In this document: positions 17,720 through 27,212 of the stretch, in pieces
Position numbering within the stretch: position 1 is the first letter of the stretch
How the letters are laid out: every line of letters begins with the position of its first letter
NCBI RefSeq assembly: GCF_000011565.2
Contig: NC_005861.2
Span: forward strand, 682,001-746,000
Direction: 5' to 3'
DNA length: 64,000 bases
DNA from: Candidatus Protochlamydia amoebophila UWE25
Lineage (GTDB): Bacteria; Chlamydiota; Chlamydiia; Chlamydiales; Parachlamydiaceae
Made by a program: the position numbers and the translations under genes
The notes under the pieces: generated by a model
Seen by the model: only the letters and a program-made list of their open reading frames with translations
Databases searched by the model: none
Told to the model about the DNA's origin: nothing

Positions 17720-18529
17720 ATGAAATTTACCAATTGTATTTCTTATTTTTTAGCAATTTTTTTATTAATGACTATTTATAATTTCGCAGAATCAGAGAAG
17801 GGAGAAATTAATAATGGACAAGATTTCACAAAACCTTTACCGAGATTAGTTGTATGTTGTAAATATCAAGATATCAGCGAATTTTCCAGAGCGCAAACAT
17901 TTACTTTGCGAGCAGATAAGCCTTTCAATTTGAATGAGCATTGGGTTGTATCTACTCGCGTTGATCTTCCTTATACTGATATTCGCATCAAAAAACTCGT
18001 AGGATATCGTTACACGATTCTTTCTCCAAAAAAACATGAAAGGGGATTATCCGATCTTTCATTTCAAGCATTATTTATTACTCCCACTTACGGGAAATGG
18101 ACATTTGCTTTTGGATTAAAGCTGTGTTTTCCGACTGCGCAAGGGAAAAACTTAGGTTCAGGCAAATATCAAATGCTTCCAACTTTTTCGTTTAAATATG
18201 ATTTGAAAAATTGGATAAACGGGGCCTGGTGCGCACTTCTCGTACGACAAGACTTTGATATAGGGGGAGCTAGATCACGTCGTTCAATTAATCAAACTTG
18301 TCTTGAACCTATATTCAACATTGATTTACCTTATAGCTGGTTTGTTACGCTTGCCCCAAAAATTCGGTATAATTGGAAGCATCGAACTTGGTTTGTTCCT
18401 TTTGACATTCAAATAGGCAAAATGCTGACTGAAAAAATGGTTTTATCGCTCGAATATAAAAAACGTCTTGTCGACAATTTCCCTGTTTTTCGGCAAGAAA
18501 TTGAATTACGATTAGGATATTTCTTTTAA
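17720..18529 (+). CDS. Putative outer-membrane beta-barrel / transporter-like protein
   Basis: The product is 269 aa from ATG 17720. This start places a classical signal peptide (MKFTNCISYFLAIFLLMTIYNFAES) at the N-terminus. The longer frame from TTG 17612 would bury it, so the internal ATG is preferred. The mature part is rich in alternating aromatic/polar strands (for example WTFAFGLKLCFPTA, WFVTLAPKIRYNW) and ends in YFF, the terminal aromatic typical of outer-membrane barrels. It somewhat resembles Phenol_MetA_deg/transporter-type barrels. The predicted location is the outer membrane; cargo unknown. Confidence 0.68.
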   Translation: MKFTNCISYFLAIFLLMTIYNFAESEKGEINNGQDFTKPLPRLVVCCKYQDISEFSRAQTFTLRADKPFNLNEHWVVSTRVDLPYTDIRIKKLVGYRYTILSPKKHERGLSDLSFQALFITPTYGKWTFAFGLKLCFPTAQGKNLGSGKYQMLPTFSFKYDLKNWINGAWCALLVRQDFDIGGARSRRSINQTCLEPIFNIDLPYSWFVTLAPKIRYNWKHRTWFVPFDIQIGKMLTEKMVLSLEYKKRLVDNFPVFRQEIELRLGYFF

Positions 18530-18717
18530 TCGATTTAAAATAAAAAAACATTTATAAGTCAAAGTAGATAGTTTGCGATTTTGCTTTTTTCTTAATTGTA
18601 AACTAATCTGCCATAAAATTTTATTTTCAAATTTCCATTGAATTTAATTATCTTCTAATGATAGGAGACGGCATATTTGAATTTGTAAAAACCAGAAATT
18701 AGACAAGAAAATTAAGT

Positions 18718-19614
18718 ATGCAGCAAATTTACAAGCAAAATTTTATTCGCGCAGGAGAATTAGCAAGTCAAGTTCGTGCGTATGGAAAAAGCCTTATAAA
18801 AAAAGGAGCTTCCTATAAAGACGTAATGGACAAAATTTCAGCGAAAATTTTTGAATTGGGAGCTAAACCTGCTTTTCCTCCTCAAATGGCTTTAAATCAT
18901 GTGGCGGCACATTATTTGATTTATCCGGGTGAAGACGTCATTTTCTCTGATCAAGTAATTAAACTTGATGTTGGTGTGTGTTATAAAGGAGCTATCGGTG
19001 ATTGCGCAGTGACAGTTGATTTGTCGGATAAATATCAAAAACTTATCCAAGCTGTAGAAGAAGCACTTTTGAATGCCGAACAAATAGTTAAGGTTGGATT
19101 ACCTGTGCGGGAAATTGGTTATACGATTGATCAAACCATTTCTTCTTATGGTTTTAAAGCTGTAAAAAATTTATCTGGGCATGGGTTAGGGCCTCATAAA
19201 ATTCACACTTCGCCTATAATACCCAATTATGATAATCATTCTAAAGCGGTTGTTAAGCCAGGCATGACTTTTGCGATAGAACCTTTTGCAACAGATGGGG
19301 AAGGATTAATTTATGAAGAAGGAAAAGCGACTATATTTGCTTTTACTTCCTGGAGACCCGTTCGTTCCGAAATAGCTCGTTTAGTTCTAAATAAAGTAAA
19401 AACATTTAATGGTCTTCCTTTTTCTATTCACAATTTATTAGATGCACAATTCTCTCTATTAGAGGTGGAAACAGGACTGGCGGAACTATTACGATTTGGA
19501 GTGATTGCTGAATACGGTCCATTGATTGAAGAAAAAAATGGAATTGTAGCTCAAGCTGAAAACTCTGTGCTAGTTGATGAACATGGAAAAGTTTTTATCA
19601 CGACTCGTCTATAA
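18718..19614 (+). CDS. map: Methionine aminopeptidase, type II (archaeal-like)
   Basis: The product is 298 aa and predicted to remove N-terminal Met from proteins. The M24 fold metal ligands are all present: Asp84 (KLDVGV), Asp95 (IGDCAVTVD), His155 (SGHGLGPH), Glu188 (AIEPFA) and Glu281 (AQAENSV). The N-terminus begins GELASQVRAYGK, and an insertion of about 60 residues after the TDGEG motif (the GLIYEEGK...FNGLPFSI region) with HVAAHY at 61-66 marks type II enzymes, the archaeal/eukaryotic form, unlike the usual bacterial type I. ATG 18718 has a weak ribosome site. It is probably acquired by transfer; whether a type I enzyme also exists lies outside the window. Confidence 0.88.
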   Translation: MQQIYKQNFIRAGELASQVRAYGKSLIKKGASYKDVMDKISAKIFELGAKPAFPPQMALNHVAAHYLIYPGEDVIFSDQVIKLDVGVCYKGAIGDCAVTVDLSDKYQKLIQAVEEALLNAEQIVKVGLPVREIGYTIDQTISSYGFKAVKNLSGHGLGPHKIHTSPIIPNYDNHSKAVVKPGMTFAIEPFATDGEGLIYEEGKATIFAFTSWRPVRSEIARLVLNKVKTFNGLPFSIHNLLDAQFSLLEVETGLAELLRFGVIAEYGPLIEEKNGIVAQAENSVLVDEHGKVFITTRL

Positions 19615-19795
19615 ACTTGAAATTAGGATAATCGAAGGGCATTAATTCGTTAAGAGCATGTTCGATATTTGTTTGTTTCACTCTTTCTGCTTTTCCTTGA
19701 TCAATGAGCTGTTTCATGATTTTTTTGAGCTCCGTGATAAATTCCGTGATAAAACCCTTGAGCACTGCCAGCCCAAAACACACCATCATACCCAC
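19598..19795 (-). pseudogene. Probable remnant of an unrecognised gene
   Basis: The frame starts at GTG 19795 and encodes 65 aa ending in LMPFDYPNFKFIDES, overlapping the 3' end of the aminopeptidase by 17 bp. The first third also reads as protein in another frame (GYDGVFWAGSAQGFYHG), which points to a frameshift near a doubled 12-bp block (TTCCGTGATAAA, about 19731-19755). No domain is recognised and no ribosome site is seen. It could instead be a short real gene. Confidence 0.3.
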
Positions 19796-19879
19796 CTAAT
19801 AAAATACCCCCTTAAATGGTAAGAAGAGAGGATAAGTAAGTGAAGGGAAATTTAATCAATTTCATTTGTCTATTATCAT

Positions 19880-20236
19880 TTAGTCAAATTTAGGAGGTTT
19901 ACGTAGGATTTTTTTTTGAGAATGGCGTTCTTTTTTTACCACATTCTTGTTTTTAACTGTTCTAGGAATTTTAGTTGGAATGCGTTTAGGTTGACGATAA
20001 TTCAGTTTCTCCACGGTCTGTCTTAATTTAGCGAGACAATTTTGCTTATTTCGATATTGACTGCGAAAAGTTTGACTAGATACAACAATTCCTGTCGGAA
20101 AATGGGTCAAACGGACAGCGCTGTTGGTAACATTAATATGTTGTCCTCCACTTCCACTTGAGCGAAAAGTTTGAACTTGGCACTCAGCTAGTAAATCTTC
20201 ATCTTGTTCAGGTAAAATAATTTTTTGTTTACTCAT
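19880..20236 (-). CDS. ArfB/YaeJ-like ribosome-rescue release factor
   Basis: The product is 118 aa. It contains the catalytic domain of class I release factors alone: [16 protein letters not shown] with the GGQ tripeptide at 30-32, then [16 protein letters not shown]. It lacks the stop-codon-recognition domains. The C-terminal 40 residues are very basic ([23 protein letters not shown]), like the tail by which ArfB enters the empty mRNA channel of stalled ribosomes. The likely role is hydrolysis of peptidyl-tRNA on stalled ribosomes. The short length fits ArfB better than RF-1 or RF-2. ATG 20236 has a weak ribosome site. Confidence 0.85.
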   Translation of the reverse strand: MSKQKIILPEQDEDLLAECQVQTFRSSGSGGQHINVTNSAVRLTHFPTGIVVSSQTFRSQYRNKQNCLAKLRQTVEKLNYRQPKRIPTKIPRTVKNKNVVKKERHSQKKILRKPPKFD

Positions 20237-20316
20237 AATTAATTTTTAGTTCTTTGAATATAAATAACTAAAGTTATAAAGATATGCAATATAAATGAAT
20301 CAAAATTCAGGGAAAA

Positions 20317-21072
20317 ATGATATTAGTTTTTTTTGGTGCATTAGCTGTGGGAGTAAGTTTAGGGTTACTTGGATCGGGAGGATCTATTTTTACTTTCCCT
20401 ATTCTTATTCTTTTTTTGCATCGTCCCGATAAGTTAGCGGTTGCAGAATCCTTAGCAATTGTAGGGGTTATTGCCTTAGTTGGAGCTATTCCTTATGCCA
20501 TTCGTCAACAAGTTCATTGGCGTACAGTAGGTTTTTTTGGATTAGCTGGAATAATAGGGTCATATATTGGTGCTTGCATTGCGCATAGTATAAGTGGGAG
20601 AGTTCAATTATTCATTTTTGGGTCGGTTATGCTTATTGTTGCTTGGATAATGTTAAAAGATAAAAAGTGGTTTCAACGTAATAAAGATACTTCCCATTCT
20701 ACGTTGGTGAGTTTATTAAGTGGTTTTCTACTTGGGCAATTGACAGGTTGTAGTGGTGTCGGAGGCGGATTTATTATTGTTCCTATCTTGATAGTCATCC
20801 TAAATTTATCTATCTATGTGGCTATCGGAACGAGTTTAATGATCATTGCATTGAATGCATTAACAGCTTTTTCTCAACAAGCTTTTCTTCTTCAACGTTC
20901 GGGCATGCATGTCAATTGGAAGGTCATCGCTCTTTTTTCCTTATTTGGCGTGATAGGAAGTTTGATAGGGGGAACCATAGTAAAATACATTCCTGCAGTT
21001 CATTTAAGAAAGCTTTTTGGAACTCTCATGCTTCCTCTTGGTGTTTATATTTTAATTCACTCTTTTAGATAA
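20317..21072 (+). CDS. TauE/SafE family membrane transporter
   Basis: The product is 251 aa with about eight membrane helices in two similar halves. Both halves start with the family's Gly-rich motif: SLGLLGSGGSIFTFP near the N-terminus and GQLTGCSGVGGGFIIVP near residue 140. Members export or import sulfite, sulfonates or related small anions; the substrate here is unknown. ATG 20317 is preceded by a short CAGGGA ribosome site. It is divergent from the ArfB-like gene. Confidence 0.92.
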   Translation: MILVFFGALAVGVSLGLLGSGGSIFTFPILILFLHRPDKLAVAESLAIVGVIALVGAIPYAIRQQVHWRTVGFFGLAGIIGSYIGACIAHSISGRVQLFIFGSVMLIVAWIMLKDKKWFQRNKDTSHSTLVSLLSGFLLGQLTGCSGVGGGFIIVPILIVILNLSIYVAIGTSLMIIALNALTAFSQQAFLLQRSGMHVNWKVIALFSLFGVIGSLIGGTIVKYIPAVHLRKLFGTLMLPLGVYILIHSFR

Positions 21073-21243
21073 AATTCTTAACGACTAATGGATTTCAAAG
21101 TTATCCATTTTTCTAAAATTTTTAAGTTTACATACAAAGGTTGTGATTATAAACCTTACTTAAGAGGGAAATGATTTGCCCCTATCATTCAATTTCATAG
21201 TGTCATGATAAAAACAAATTTTGTCGAAAAGATATAAAATTTA

Positions 21244-21272
21244 TTGACATTGTCCAACCATTTACTTACATA
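21244..21272 (+). promoter_or_regulatory. Candidate sigma-70-type promoter of the RND efflux operon
   Basis: TTGACA at 21244-21249 and TACATA at 21267-21272 are spaced by 17 bp, about 165 bp upstream of the adaptor gene's ATG. The -35 is a perfect consensus; the -10 is partial. No regulator gene is next to it. Confidence 0.5.
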
Positions 21273-21435
21273 AATAGAAATTATTTTTACAAACGAAAAT
21301 ATGGATTTATTTGCTGGGAAATTACTAGAGTATTTTTTAAATTTTTTTGTTTTTCGCATTTAAACCCTAAACTCTGGTTATGAGATTCCCCTAAAAGTGT
21401 TCGATTCGAAAGAGAAAAGTTTAAGAGAGATTTTA

Positions 21436-22584
21436 ATGCCGAAAAAAAATTGTTTTTTTTATTACTTCTGTTTCTTTTTAGCGAGTTTATGTTTAAGTTC
21501 TTGCGAAAAAGAAAAAACAACGAATTTTCAAGCCCCGTCAACAGATGTAAGTATTCAAATCGTCGAACCAAAAACGGTACCTGCTGTTTTTGAGTTTGTT
21601 GGAATCGCTCAAAGTTCTCACGTAGTTGAAATTCGAGCCCGAATTGAAGGATATTTAGATAAAATAGCTTATACGGAAGGAAGTTTTGTTCAAAAAGGAA
21701 ATCTCCTCTTTCAAATTGATCCCAGGCCTTTTGAAGCTGCGCTGGAAAAAGCTACCGCACAATTAGCCAGAGAAGAAGCTGTTTTATGGGATGCAAAACG
21801 GGCAGTAGATCGCTATAAACCCCTTTATGAGAAAAAAGCTGCAAGTTTAAGAGATTTGGATAATGCAATTGCTCGTCAGCTGTCTTCCGAAGCTGATGTT
21901 CAAGCTGCAAAAGCTCAATTGAAAGAAGCGGATATTAACTTAGGATATACGACTATCTATGCTCCAGTTTCAGGTCAAGTAGGACAAGCTAATTACAGAG
22001 AGGGAGCTCTCATCGCTCCAACTGAAGATCAATTAGCCACTCTTTCTGTGATTGATCCTATTTGGATTAATTTTAGTATCTCAGAAGGGGATATCTTACG
22101 TAGTCAAAAGTCTATTTCGCAAGGGAAGCTTCATTTTCCGGCTTATGATAATTTCACGGTTCAGGTTATTTTAGCAGATCAAACCGTTTTTCCTGAAATT
22201 GGGAAAGTTAATTTTTCCTCTCCTACTTATGATCAAAAAACAGGGACAATGATGGTTAGAGCTGTTTTGCCTAATCCAAAAAATATCCTCCGTCCTGGTC
22301 AATTTGTACGAGTCCAATTACTTGGAGCAACCCGTCCAAACGCCATTCTTGTTCCGCAAAAAGCTGTGCTTCAAAGCCAAAAGGGAATGTTTGTATTTTT
22401 GGTGAATAAGGATGATGAAGTTGTCATGCAACCTATAGAGCCCGGGGTATGGGATCAACAAAATTGGATTATTGATGCGGGTTTAAAGGCTGGAGATCAA
22501 GTCGTTGTGGATGGAGTGAATAAATTAAGACCTGGAATGAAAGTCTCTATTAAAAAAAAAATTTTTGCTGAGAAAGCATCATGA
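21436..22584 (+). CDS. RND efflux periplasmic adaptor lipoprotein (AcrA/MexA-like)
   Basis: The product is 382 aa from ATG 21436. An upstream GTG at 21397 would add 13 residues before the signal peptide, so it is less likely. The signal sequence ends in a lipobox (LCLSSC), so the protein should be lipid-anchored. The body shows the lipoyl half motif (VEIRARIEGYLDKIAYTEG), a coiled-coil hairpin rich in Ala/Lys/Glu, the barrel strand APVSGQVGQANYREGALI, and a C-terminal membrane-proximal domain (RPGQFVRVQLLG). It links the inner-membrane pump to the outer-membrane channel. Its stop overlaps the pump gene's start by 4 bp (ATGA). Confidence 0.95.
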   Translation: MPKKNCFFYYFCFFLASLCLSSCEKEKTTNFQAPSTDVSIQIVEPKTVPAVFEFVGIAQSSHVVEIRARIEGYLDKIAYTEGSFVQKGNLLFQIDPRPFEAALEKATAQLAREEAVLWDAKRAVDRYKPLYEKKAASLRDLDNAIARQLSSEADVQAAKAQLKEADINLGYTTIYAPVSGQVGQANYREGALIAPTEDQLATLSVIDPIWINFSISEGDILRSQKSISQGKLHFPAYDNFTVQVILADQTVFPEIGKVNFSSPTYDQKTGTMMVRAVLPNPKNILRPGQFVRVQLLGATRPNAILVPQKAVLQSQKGMFVFLVNKDDEVVMQPIEPGVWDQQNWIIDAGLKAGDQVVVDGVNKLRPGMKVSIKKKIFAEKAS

Positions 22585-25500
22585 TTTCCCATTTTTTTAT
22601 CGACCGCCCTATTTTTGCTTTCGTTCTTTCTATCATTATTACCTTAGCAGGCTTATTTGCACTGCGAATGTTACCGATCGAGCAATATCCAAATATTACG
22701 CCTCCTCAAATTCAAGTAACAGCTTCCTATGCCGGTGCTGATGCTTCAACAGTAGCAGCCAGCGTTGCAGCACCCATTGAGCAGCTAGTTAATGGAGTTG
22801 AAGATATGATTTATATGTATTCTCAAAATTCTTCTAATGGAGACATAGCTTTAAGCATATTTTTTGAGATTGGAAGTAATATTGATATGGCTCAAGTTAA
22901 TGTGCAAAATAGAGTCAACATGGCCCTTCCGCAACTTCCTGAAGAAGTGCAGCGAACAGGCGTGCAAATTAAAAAGCAAACGCCAAATATATTGCAATTA
23001 GTTGCGATACAGTCACCTGATCAACGATATGACAATATTTTTGTGAGTAATTATACAACTATCAATGTTGTGGATGAAATTTTACGTTTACCAGGAATTA
23101 GTAATGCAATGATTGTAAATGCGCGTGATTATTCTATGCGTATTTGGTTAAGGCCAGATCGATTGGCTCAACTTCAATTGACAACGCATGATGTGATCAA
23201 AGCTGTTCAAGCGCAGAACAATAATTTTACTGCAGGTTTACTTGGATATCCTCCTACTAATAGCTCCACTCAATTGACAGTTCCTTTGACTGGTCAGGGA
23301 AGATTAGATAACCCAAAACAATTTGAGAATATTATTTTAAGAGCAAATAACGACGGATCATATGTTCAAATTAAAGATGTTGGGCGAGTTGAGTTGGGTG
23401 CAGCCACGTATGATGTAGATGGTTCATTGAATGGAAAAACGACATCCATGATTGCTATTTATCCATTATTTGGAGCTAATGCTTTGGAAGTAGCTGGGGA
23501 AGTCAGAAAAACAATGGAACGTCTTTCCAAAAATTTCCCAGAAGGGCTTGAATACACGATTCCTTACGATACCACTGATTTTATTACAGCGTCGATTCAT
23601 GAAGTGACTAAAACAATTTTTGAAGCGGCTATTTTGGTTTCTTTAGTGGTTTTAATTTTTTTACAAAACTTGCGAGCGACACTAATTCCTATTATAGCCA
23701 TGATCGTGTCAATCGTTGGTACCTTTGCAGGAATGTATGTATTAGGGTTTTCTTTAAATACACTGACCTTATTTGGAATGGTATTGGCAATTGGGATCGT
23801 TGTTGATGATGCAATCGTTGTAATAGAAAATGTGGAAAGAAATATGCGTGAGCTCAAACTTTTGCCAAGAGCAGCAGCTCATAAAGCGATGGAAGAAGTA
23901 TCAGGCCCAGTTGTCGCTATTGTATTTGTCCTATGCGCTGTATTCATTCCAGTCGCATTTTTGGGCGGAATTGCGGGTCAACTTTATAAGCAGTTTGCGA
24001 TTACAATATCAGTATCCGTGGTAATTTCAGGATTTGTTGCTTTAACACTTAGTCCAGCATTAGCTGCATTAATTTTAAAGCCTCACACATCTCCTTCTCG
24101 TTTTTCTCTGTTGTTTAATAAAGGATTTGATGCTTTTACAAATGGTTATATGCATATTACCAAATGGATTTTAAATCATGCCTGGGCTGGGCTTTTACTT
24201 TTTACTTCTGTTATCACTATATTAGTCATTTTAAATCATGTGATTCCTACGAGTTTCATTCCCCAAGAAGATCAAGGATATTTAATGGCACTTGTGAATA
24301 TGCCAGATGCTTCTAGCTTAGACCGCACAAAAGAAGTGGATACTGCTATTACAGAAATAGCTTTGGACATTCCGGGGGTTGAAAATATGGTGTCTTTAAC
24401 AGGTTTTAGTTTGCTTGAATCTTTAAATCGCCTGCAGATGGGAACTAATTTTATTACATTGAAAAATTGGGATCAGCGTAGAACTCCTGTGCTACAAGCC
24501 GGTGCGATTCAAGCAGCCTTAAACAAAAAATATAGTACTATTTCTGATGCACAAATCATGACGTTCAATCCACCAGCCATTCAGGGTCTTGGAACTGTTG
24601 GTGGTTTTGAATTTTGGATAGAGAATCGAGGGGATGGCGATATTCAGGCATTAGAAACAGTGACCCAAAATTTTATTGCAAAAGCACGTGGAAGACCGGA
24701 ATTACAGGGATTAACAACTTCTATCCAAACTAACAATATGCAACTCTATGTCGACTTAGATCGGTATAAAGCTGAAACTTTAGGTGTGACTATTAGTGAG
24801 GTTTTTCAAACGTTGCAAATCTTTTTGGGCTCTCTTTATATTAACAATTTTAATAAATTTGGGCGTGTTTTTCAGGTAAATGTCCAAGCTGAGCCTACTT
24901 ATCGCTCTAATTTACAAAATCTGGAAGATATGTATGTACGCTCAATACATAATGAAATGGTCCCTTTAAAGTCATTTTTGAGCACTCACTATACAAAAGG
25001 AGCCAATTTAGTTAGCCGCTTTAATGGATTTACAAGTGCTAAAATTATTGGGGGAGCTGCACCAGGTTATAGTTCTGGGCAGGCGATGGCAGCAATGGAA
25101 CAACTCGCAAAAGAAGAACTTCCTGAGCAAATGACCTATGCTTGGAGCGGCGAAGCTTATCAAGAAAAAAAAACAGGAGGAACGTCTACAAACGTCCTGT
25201 TAATTGGTGTATTGATGGTTTTTCTGATTCTTTCAGCTTTATACGAACGTTGGTCTCTTCCTTTTGCTATTATACTAGCCGTACCATTTGGTTTGATGGG
25301 GGCATTTTTAGCAATTTGGATCAGAGGAATTTCAAATGATGTCTATTTTAATGTTGGCTTAGTCACTTTAATTGCTCTGTCAGCAAAGAATGCCATTTTA
25401 ATTGTTGAGTTTGCAATCATCAAAAGAGAAGAAGGGTTATCAGTTTTGGAAGCAGCTATGGAAGCAGCTAAACTGCGTTTTAGGGCCATTTTAATGACTT

Positions 25501-25694
25501 CTTTAACATTTATTTTAGGGGTTTTTCCTCTAGTTATTAGCTCAGGCGCAGGTGCTGCAAGTCGACACTCAGTTGGAACGGGTGTATTTGGAGGCATGAT
25601 TGCTGCGACTATACTTGCCGTATTTTTAGTTCCTCTACTTTATAAACTTATTGATCAACGTATAGAAAAAAAAGAGAAGAGAGAGCATGTTTAG
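22581..25694 (+). CDS. RND multidrug efflux pump, HAE1 type (AcrB/MexB-like)
   Basis: The product is 1037 aa, the usual length. It exports hydrophobic compounds using the proton gradient and works as a trimer in the inner membrane. The N-terminus (FFIDRPIFAFVLSIIITLAG) is the first helix. Helix 4 carries the proton-relay acids in GIVVDDAIVVIENVERN, and the C-terminal half repeats the fold with a Lys-bearing helix (LIALSAKNAILIVEFA). GAGAASRHSVGTGVFGGM is the typical last-loop motif. It is the middle gene of a three-gene operon with its adaptor and outer-membrane factor. Confidence 0.97.
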   Translation: MISHFFIDRPIFAFVLSIIITLAGLFALRMLPIEQYPNITPPQIQVTASYAGADASTVAASVAAPIEQLVNGVEDMIYMYSQNSSNGDIALSIFFEIGSNIDMAQVNVQNRVNMALPQLPEEVQRTGVQIKKQTPNILQLVAIQSPDQRYDNIFVSNYTTINVVDEILRLPGISNAMIVNARDYSMRIWLRPDRLAQLQLTTHDVIKAVQAQNNNFTAGLLGYPPTNSSTQLTVPLTGQGRLDNPKQFENIILRANNDGSYVQIKDVGRVELGAATYDVDGSLNGKTTSMIAIYPLFGANALEVAGEVRKTMERLSKNFPEGLEYTIPYDTTDFITASIHEVTKTIFEAAILVSLVVLIFLQNLRATLIPIIAMIVSIVGTFAGMYVLGFSLNTLTLFGMVLAIGIVVDDAIVVIENVERNMRELKLLPRAAAHKAMEEVSGPVVAIVFVLCAVFIPVAFLGGIAGQLYKQFAITISVSVVISGFVALTLSPALAALILKPHTSPSRFSLLFNKGFDAFTNGYMHITKWILNHAWAGLLLFTSVITILVILNHVIPTSFIPQEDQGYLMALVNMPDASSLDRTKEVDTAITEIALDIPGVENMVSLTGFSLLESLNRLQMGTNFITLKNWDQRRTPVLQAGAIQAALNKKYSTISDAQIMTFNPPAIQGLGTVGGFEFWIENRGDGDIQALETVTQNFIAKARGRPELQGLTTSIQTNNMQLYVDLDRYKAETLGVTISEVFQTLQIFLGSLYINNFNKFGRVFQVNVQAEPTYRSNLQNLEDMYVRSIHNEMVPLKSFLSTHYTKGANLVSRFNGFTSAKIIGGAAPGYSSGQAMAAMEQLAKEELPEQMTYAWSGEAYQEKKTGGTSTNVLLIGVLMVFLILSALYERWSLPFAIILAVPFGLMGAFLAIWIRGISNDVYFNVGLVTLIALSAKNAILIVEFAIIKREEGLSVLEAAMEAAKLRFRAILMTSLTFILGVFPLVISSGAGAASRHSVGTGVFGGMIAATILAVFLVPLLYKLIDQRIEKKEKREHV

Positions 25695-27171
25695 AATTTT
25701 AGTGACGAGTTGCTTACTCCTTGCACTTAGTTCTTGCGTACTCCATCCTCCTTATCAACAACCTTGTTTGGAGATTCCTAAAAAATGGCGTACTCCTTTT
25801 GAAGAAACTTCAACAGCTGCCAATTTTAGATGGTGGGAGGCCTTTGACGACCCTATTTTGAAAAAACTCATCTTTGAGTCTTTGGAAAATAATAAGGATT
25901 TAAAGCTGGCTCTCGCGCGTACTGCTGAATTTAAAGCAAGATTGGGAATTGTTCGTTCTCAATTTTTTCCACAAATTAGCGGAGTAGGTCTTGCTTCACG
26001 TCAACGCACTCCAACAGAACTATCTGGAGGGAAAACTTCTTCAGGCGTTTCTTCTCAAGGTCAACCAGGTTTAACTCCTGTAGGAACAAACTTAATTCCT
26101 TCTCCTTATACCAATAATTATCGTGTAGTTGCAGAAGCTGCTTATGAATTAGATTTATGGGGGCGAGTTTATAGCTCTTCAGAAGCCGCTTTGGCAGATT
26201 TATTAGGACAGGTACAAGCTCGCAGGGCTCTGGTGCTATCTATTGTAAGTTCTGTTGCTACAAGCTATATTCAAATGAGACAATTTGATCAGCAATTGAT
26301 TGTCTCTAAACAGACAGTTACTTCTAGGAAAGAATCTTACGAATTGGCAAAACTTCGTTTTGAAGGAGGGCTGACGTCTGAGTTAGAAGTTAAGCAAGCA
26401 GCTGCTGAAGTGGATGAAGCAATTGCTGAAGTTTTTCGATTAGAAGTTTTAATTCCCCAACAAGAAAATTTAATTAGCATTTTAATTGGGCACAGCCCAA
26501 GAGAAATTGAAAGAGGATTGAATATTAATGAATGGCCAACTCCACTTGCTGTGCCAGCCGGACTGCCCTCAGAGCTATTAGAACAACGTCCCGATATTAT
26601 ACAAGCTGAGCAAGGATTAATTGCTGCGAATGCTCGAATTGGAGAAGCAAGAGCACAGTATTTTCCTAGTATTTCTTTAACAGGTTATTTTGGGTCTGAA
26701 AGTCTTCAACTTCATCATCTTTTTACCTCTCCCACAAGAGCCTGGCAGTATGCAGCCAATCTTTTACAACCAATCTTTACAGGAGGAAAGATTTCGAGTG
26801 GCATCGATGTAGCGAAAGCGCAAAAAAGGATTGCGTATTACAATTATCAACAAACAGTTTTGAATGCTTTTAAAGAAGTAGATAATGCTTTAATTGCTCA
26901 TCAAAAATCCCGAGAATTACTTGAGGTACAAAAAAATAGTGTTGTTGTTTTAAAAGATTACCTACATTTAGCTAAATTACAATACGATAATGGGCAGACA
27001 GATTATTTGAATGTTTTGGACGCTGAACGCAAACTGTTTACAGCTCAACTCAACCTAGCTCAAGCTGAAGCTGATGTTTTTTTAACATTAGTTAACGTTT
27101 ATAAAGTATTAGGAGGGGGATGGGTCATTGATGCGGAAAATCTAAGTAAAGAAAAGCAGGAATGTTTGTAG
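25687..27171 (+). CDS. RND efflux outer-membrane factor lipoprotein (OprM/NodT family)
   Basis: The product is 494 aa. The signal peptide ends in a lipobox (ALSSC), then HPPYQQP and FRWWEAFDDPILKKLI, characteristic of OprM-type outer-membrane factors. Two repeats of the TolC-type barrel-helix unit are visible (AEAAYELDLWGRV near residue 150, NLLQPIFTGGKISSG near 360). It should form the trimeric exit duct of the pump. It starts within the last 8 bp of the pump gene, so expression is coupled. A weak hairpin follows the stop. Confidence 0.95.
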   Translation: MFRILVTSCLLLALSSCVLHPPYQQPCLEIPKKWRTPFEETSTAANFRWWEAFDDPILKKLIFESLENNKDLKLALARTAEFKARLGIVRSQFFPQISGVGLASRQRTPTELSGGKTSSGVSSQGQPGLTPVGTNLIPSPYTNNYRVVAEAAYELDLWGRVYSSSEAALADLLGQVQARRALVLSIVSSVATSYIQMRQFDQQLIVSKQTVTSRKESYELAKLRFEGGLTSELEVKQAAAEVDEAIAEVFRLEVLIPQQENLISILIGHSPREIERGLNINEWPTPLAVPAGLPSELLEQRPDIIQAEQGLIAANARIGEARAQYFPSISLTGYFGSESLQLHHLFTSPTRAWQYAANLLQPIFTGGKISSGIDVAKAQKRIAYYNYQQTVLNAFKEVDNALIAHQKSRELLEVQKNSVVVLKDYLHLAKLQYDNGQTDYLNVLDAERKLFTAQLNLAQAEADVFLTLVNVYKVLGGGWVIDAENLSKEKQECL

Positions 27172-27174
27172 TAC

Positions 27175-27203
27175 AATCGATGCTGAACATATCAACATCG
27201 ATT
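27175..27203 (+). terminator. Weak hairpin after the RND operon
   Basis: Arms AATCGATG and CATCGATT flank a 13-nt loop, between the convergent outer-membrane-factor and HAD-like genes. There is no good T tract, so terminator function is uncertain. Confidence 0.4.
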
Positions 27204-27212
27204 TGGAGATGA

